A stretch of DNA of 6,272 bases from an uncultured Bacillota bacterium (lineage in GTDB: Bacteria; Bacillota; Clostridia; Tissierellales; Tissierellaceae): positions 1-6,272 of the forward strand of contig CALGAG010000232.1 in the NCBI GenBank assembly GCA_937951995.1, in the 5' to 3' direction. The number at the start of each line of letters is the position of its first letter. Position 1 is the first letter of the stretch. The translations under genes and the position numbers were made by a program. This document shows, piece by piece, positions 5,692 to 6,272 of this stretch. Below the pieces are notes generated by a model. It searched no databases and was not told the origin of the DNA. It saw only the letters and a list, made by a program, of their open reading frames with translations.

Positions 5692-6272
5692 ATGAGTAAT
5701 GGAGTATTTCATACAATAGCACCCATATACGGACTGTTCTACAACAAGCAGGTGGACCATTACAGGGCGATAATTGAGGATAATAGGGACTTCCTGGACC
5801 TTGGCAATTACAGGTCAGCCCTTGACATTGGTTTTGGAACAGGAGCCCTATGCAGGGTCCTGGCTGAAAATGGACTCCAAGTAACAGGAGTCGAGCCTGT
5901 TGAAAGGATGCTTAAGATAGCAAGGAAGAAGAATGCCGACATTGACGCTGACTGTGTCATGGCGGATGTATTGGAGGGACTCCCCTTTGAGGACGATGCC
6001 TTCCAGATTACAATCTCATCCTATGTAGCCCATGGAATGAAAAAGGAAGACAGGCTGAGGATGTACCGTGAGATGGCTAGGGTTACTGAGAAAAAGATGA
6101 TTATCTATGACTACAATCAGGAGAGAAGGCTTGCCAATGATTTTGTGGAATGGCTTGAGGGAGGAGACTACTTCAATTTCATCAAGGTGGTGGAGGATGA
6201 GTTGAGAGGGGAGTTTGGAAACGTCAGTAAGAGGAATGTGGATAAGAGGGCTGCCTGGTATGTGGTTGACCT
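5692..6272 (+). CDS. class I SAM-dependent methyltransferase (3' end outside window)
   Basis: An open frame begins at ATG 5692 and runs off the window after 193 full codons. The Shine-Dalgarno AGGGG at 5679-5683 overlaps the uvsE stop codon and is 8 bases before the start; the gap of 11 bases suggests translational coupling. The N-terminus (VFHTIAPIYGLFYNKQVDHYRAII) resembles UbiE/MenG-like or Methyltransf_11/25 proteins. The SAM-binding motif I is LDIGFGTG at residues 44-51, the acidic residue ending strand 2 is E68 (VTGVEP), and MADVLEGLPFEDDAFQITISSYVAHGM (90-116) carries the adenine-contacting D92 and the motif after it. The substrate is unknown. The segment IIYDYNQERR after residue 136 corresponds to strand 5. 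It could methylate a small molecule, lipid or quinone-like compound; nothing in the visible part points to DNA or rRNA. Confidence 0.9.
   Translation, partial: MSNGVFHTIAPIYGLFYNKQVDHYRAIIEDNRDFLDLGNYRSALDIGFGTGALCRVLAENGLQVTGVEPVERMLKIARKKNADIDADCVMADVLEGLPFEDDAFQITISSYVAHGMKKEDRLRMYREMARVTEKKMIIYDYNQERRLANDFVEWLEGGDYFNFIKVVEDELRGEFGNVSKRNVDKRAAWYVVD

Noticed and set aside
1..6272. Possible defence system, mobile element, CRISPR array or RNA gene
   Set aside because: I found no direct repeats with spacers, transposase or integrase motifs, terminal inverted repeats, tRNA-like cloverleaf or toxin-antitoxin pair; all six genes match ordinary chromosomal families.

Overview
The window looks like a piece of a low-to-mid GC Gram-positive anaerobe chromosome, most likely Clostridia/Tissierellia. 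This is inferred from strong Shine-Dalgarno sites, heavy AGG/AGA and ATA codon use, purine-rich coding strands, a DUF438/hemerythrin-like/PAS protein, and a copper-amine-oxidase-type stalk fused to a cell-wall glucosaminidase. All six genes lie on the + strand, and no mobile element, CRISPR array, tRNA or rRNA is visible.

Layout. (1) Positions 1-335 hold the 3' end of an HD-GYP-domain gene, probably a cyclic-di-GMP phosphodiesterase. (2) After a short AT-rich gap with a plausible extended -10 promoter comes a monocistronic RimJ/RimL-type GNAT acetyltransferase (479-1030). It ends in an intrinsic terminator whose hairpin overlaps the end of the gene and carries the stop codon in its loop. (3) A second promoter, with a perfect TATAAT and a -35 that overlaps the terminator T-tract, begins what looks like one transcription unit running off the window: DUF438-hemerythrin-PAS protein (1106-2281), exported stalk/beta-module/glucosaminidase protein (2314-4404), UV damage endonuclease UvsE with a C-terminal DUF1722-like domain (4427-5680), and a class I SAM-dependent methyltransferase (5692 to the end, incomplete). 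The gaps are 32, 22 and 11 bases, each with a good ribosome binding site and no terminator.

How the genes may work together. No single textbook pathway is visible. The lead gene looks like a diiron (oxygen, NO or redox) sensor or repair-type protein with no output domain. The others deal with cell-wall cleavage, DNA damage and methyl transfer. A stress-linked grouping is possible but is only inferred from gene order. The most notable points are the UvsE-DUF1722 fusion, which fits the known pairing of ybgA (DUF1722) with the photolyase gene in E. coli, and the four regularly spaced ~92-residue modules in the wall hydrolase. Nothing here supports a wholly new system; most of the window is ordinary chromosomal content.
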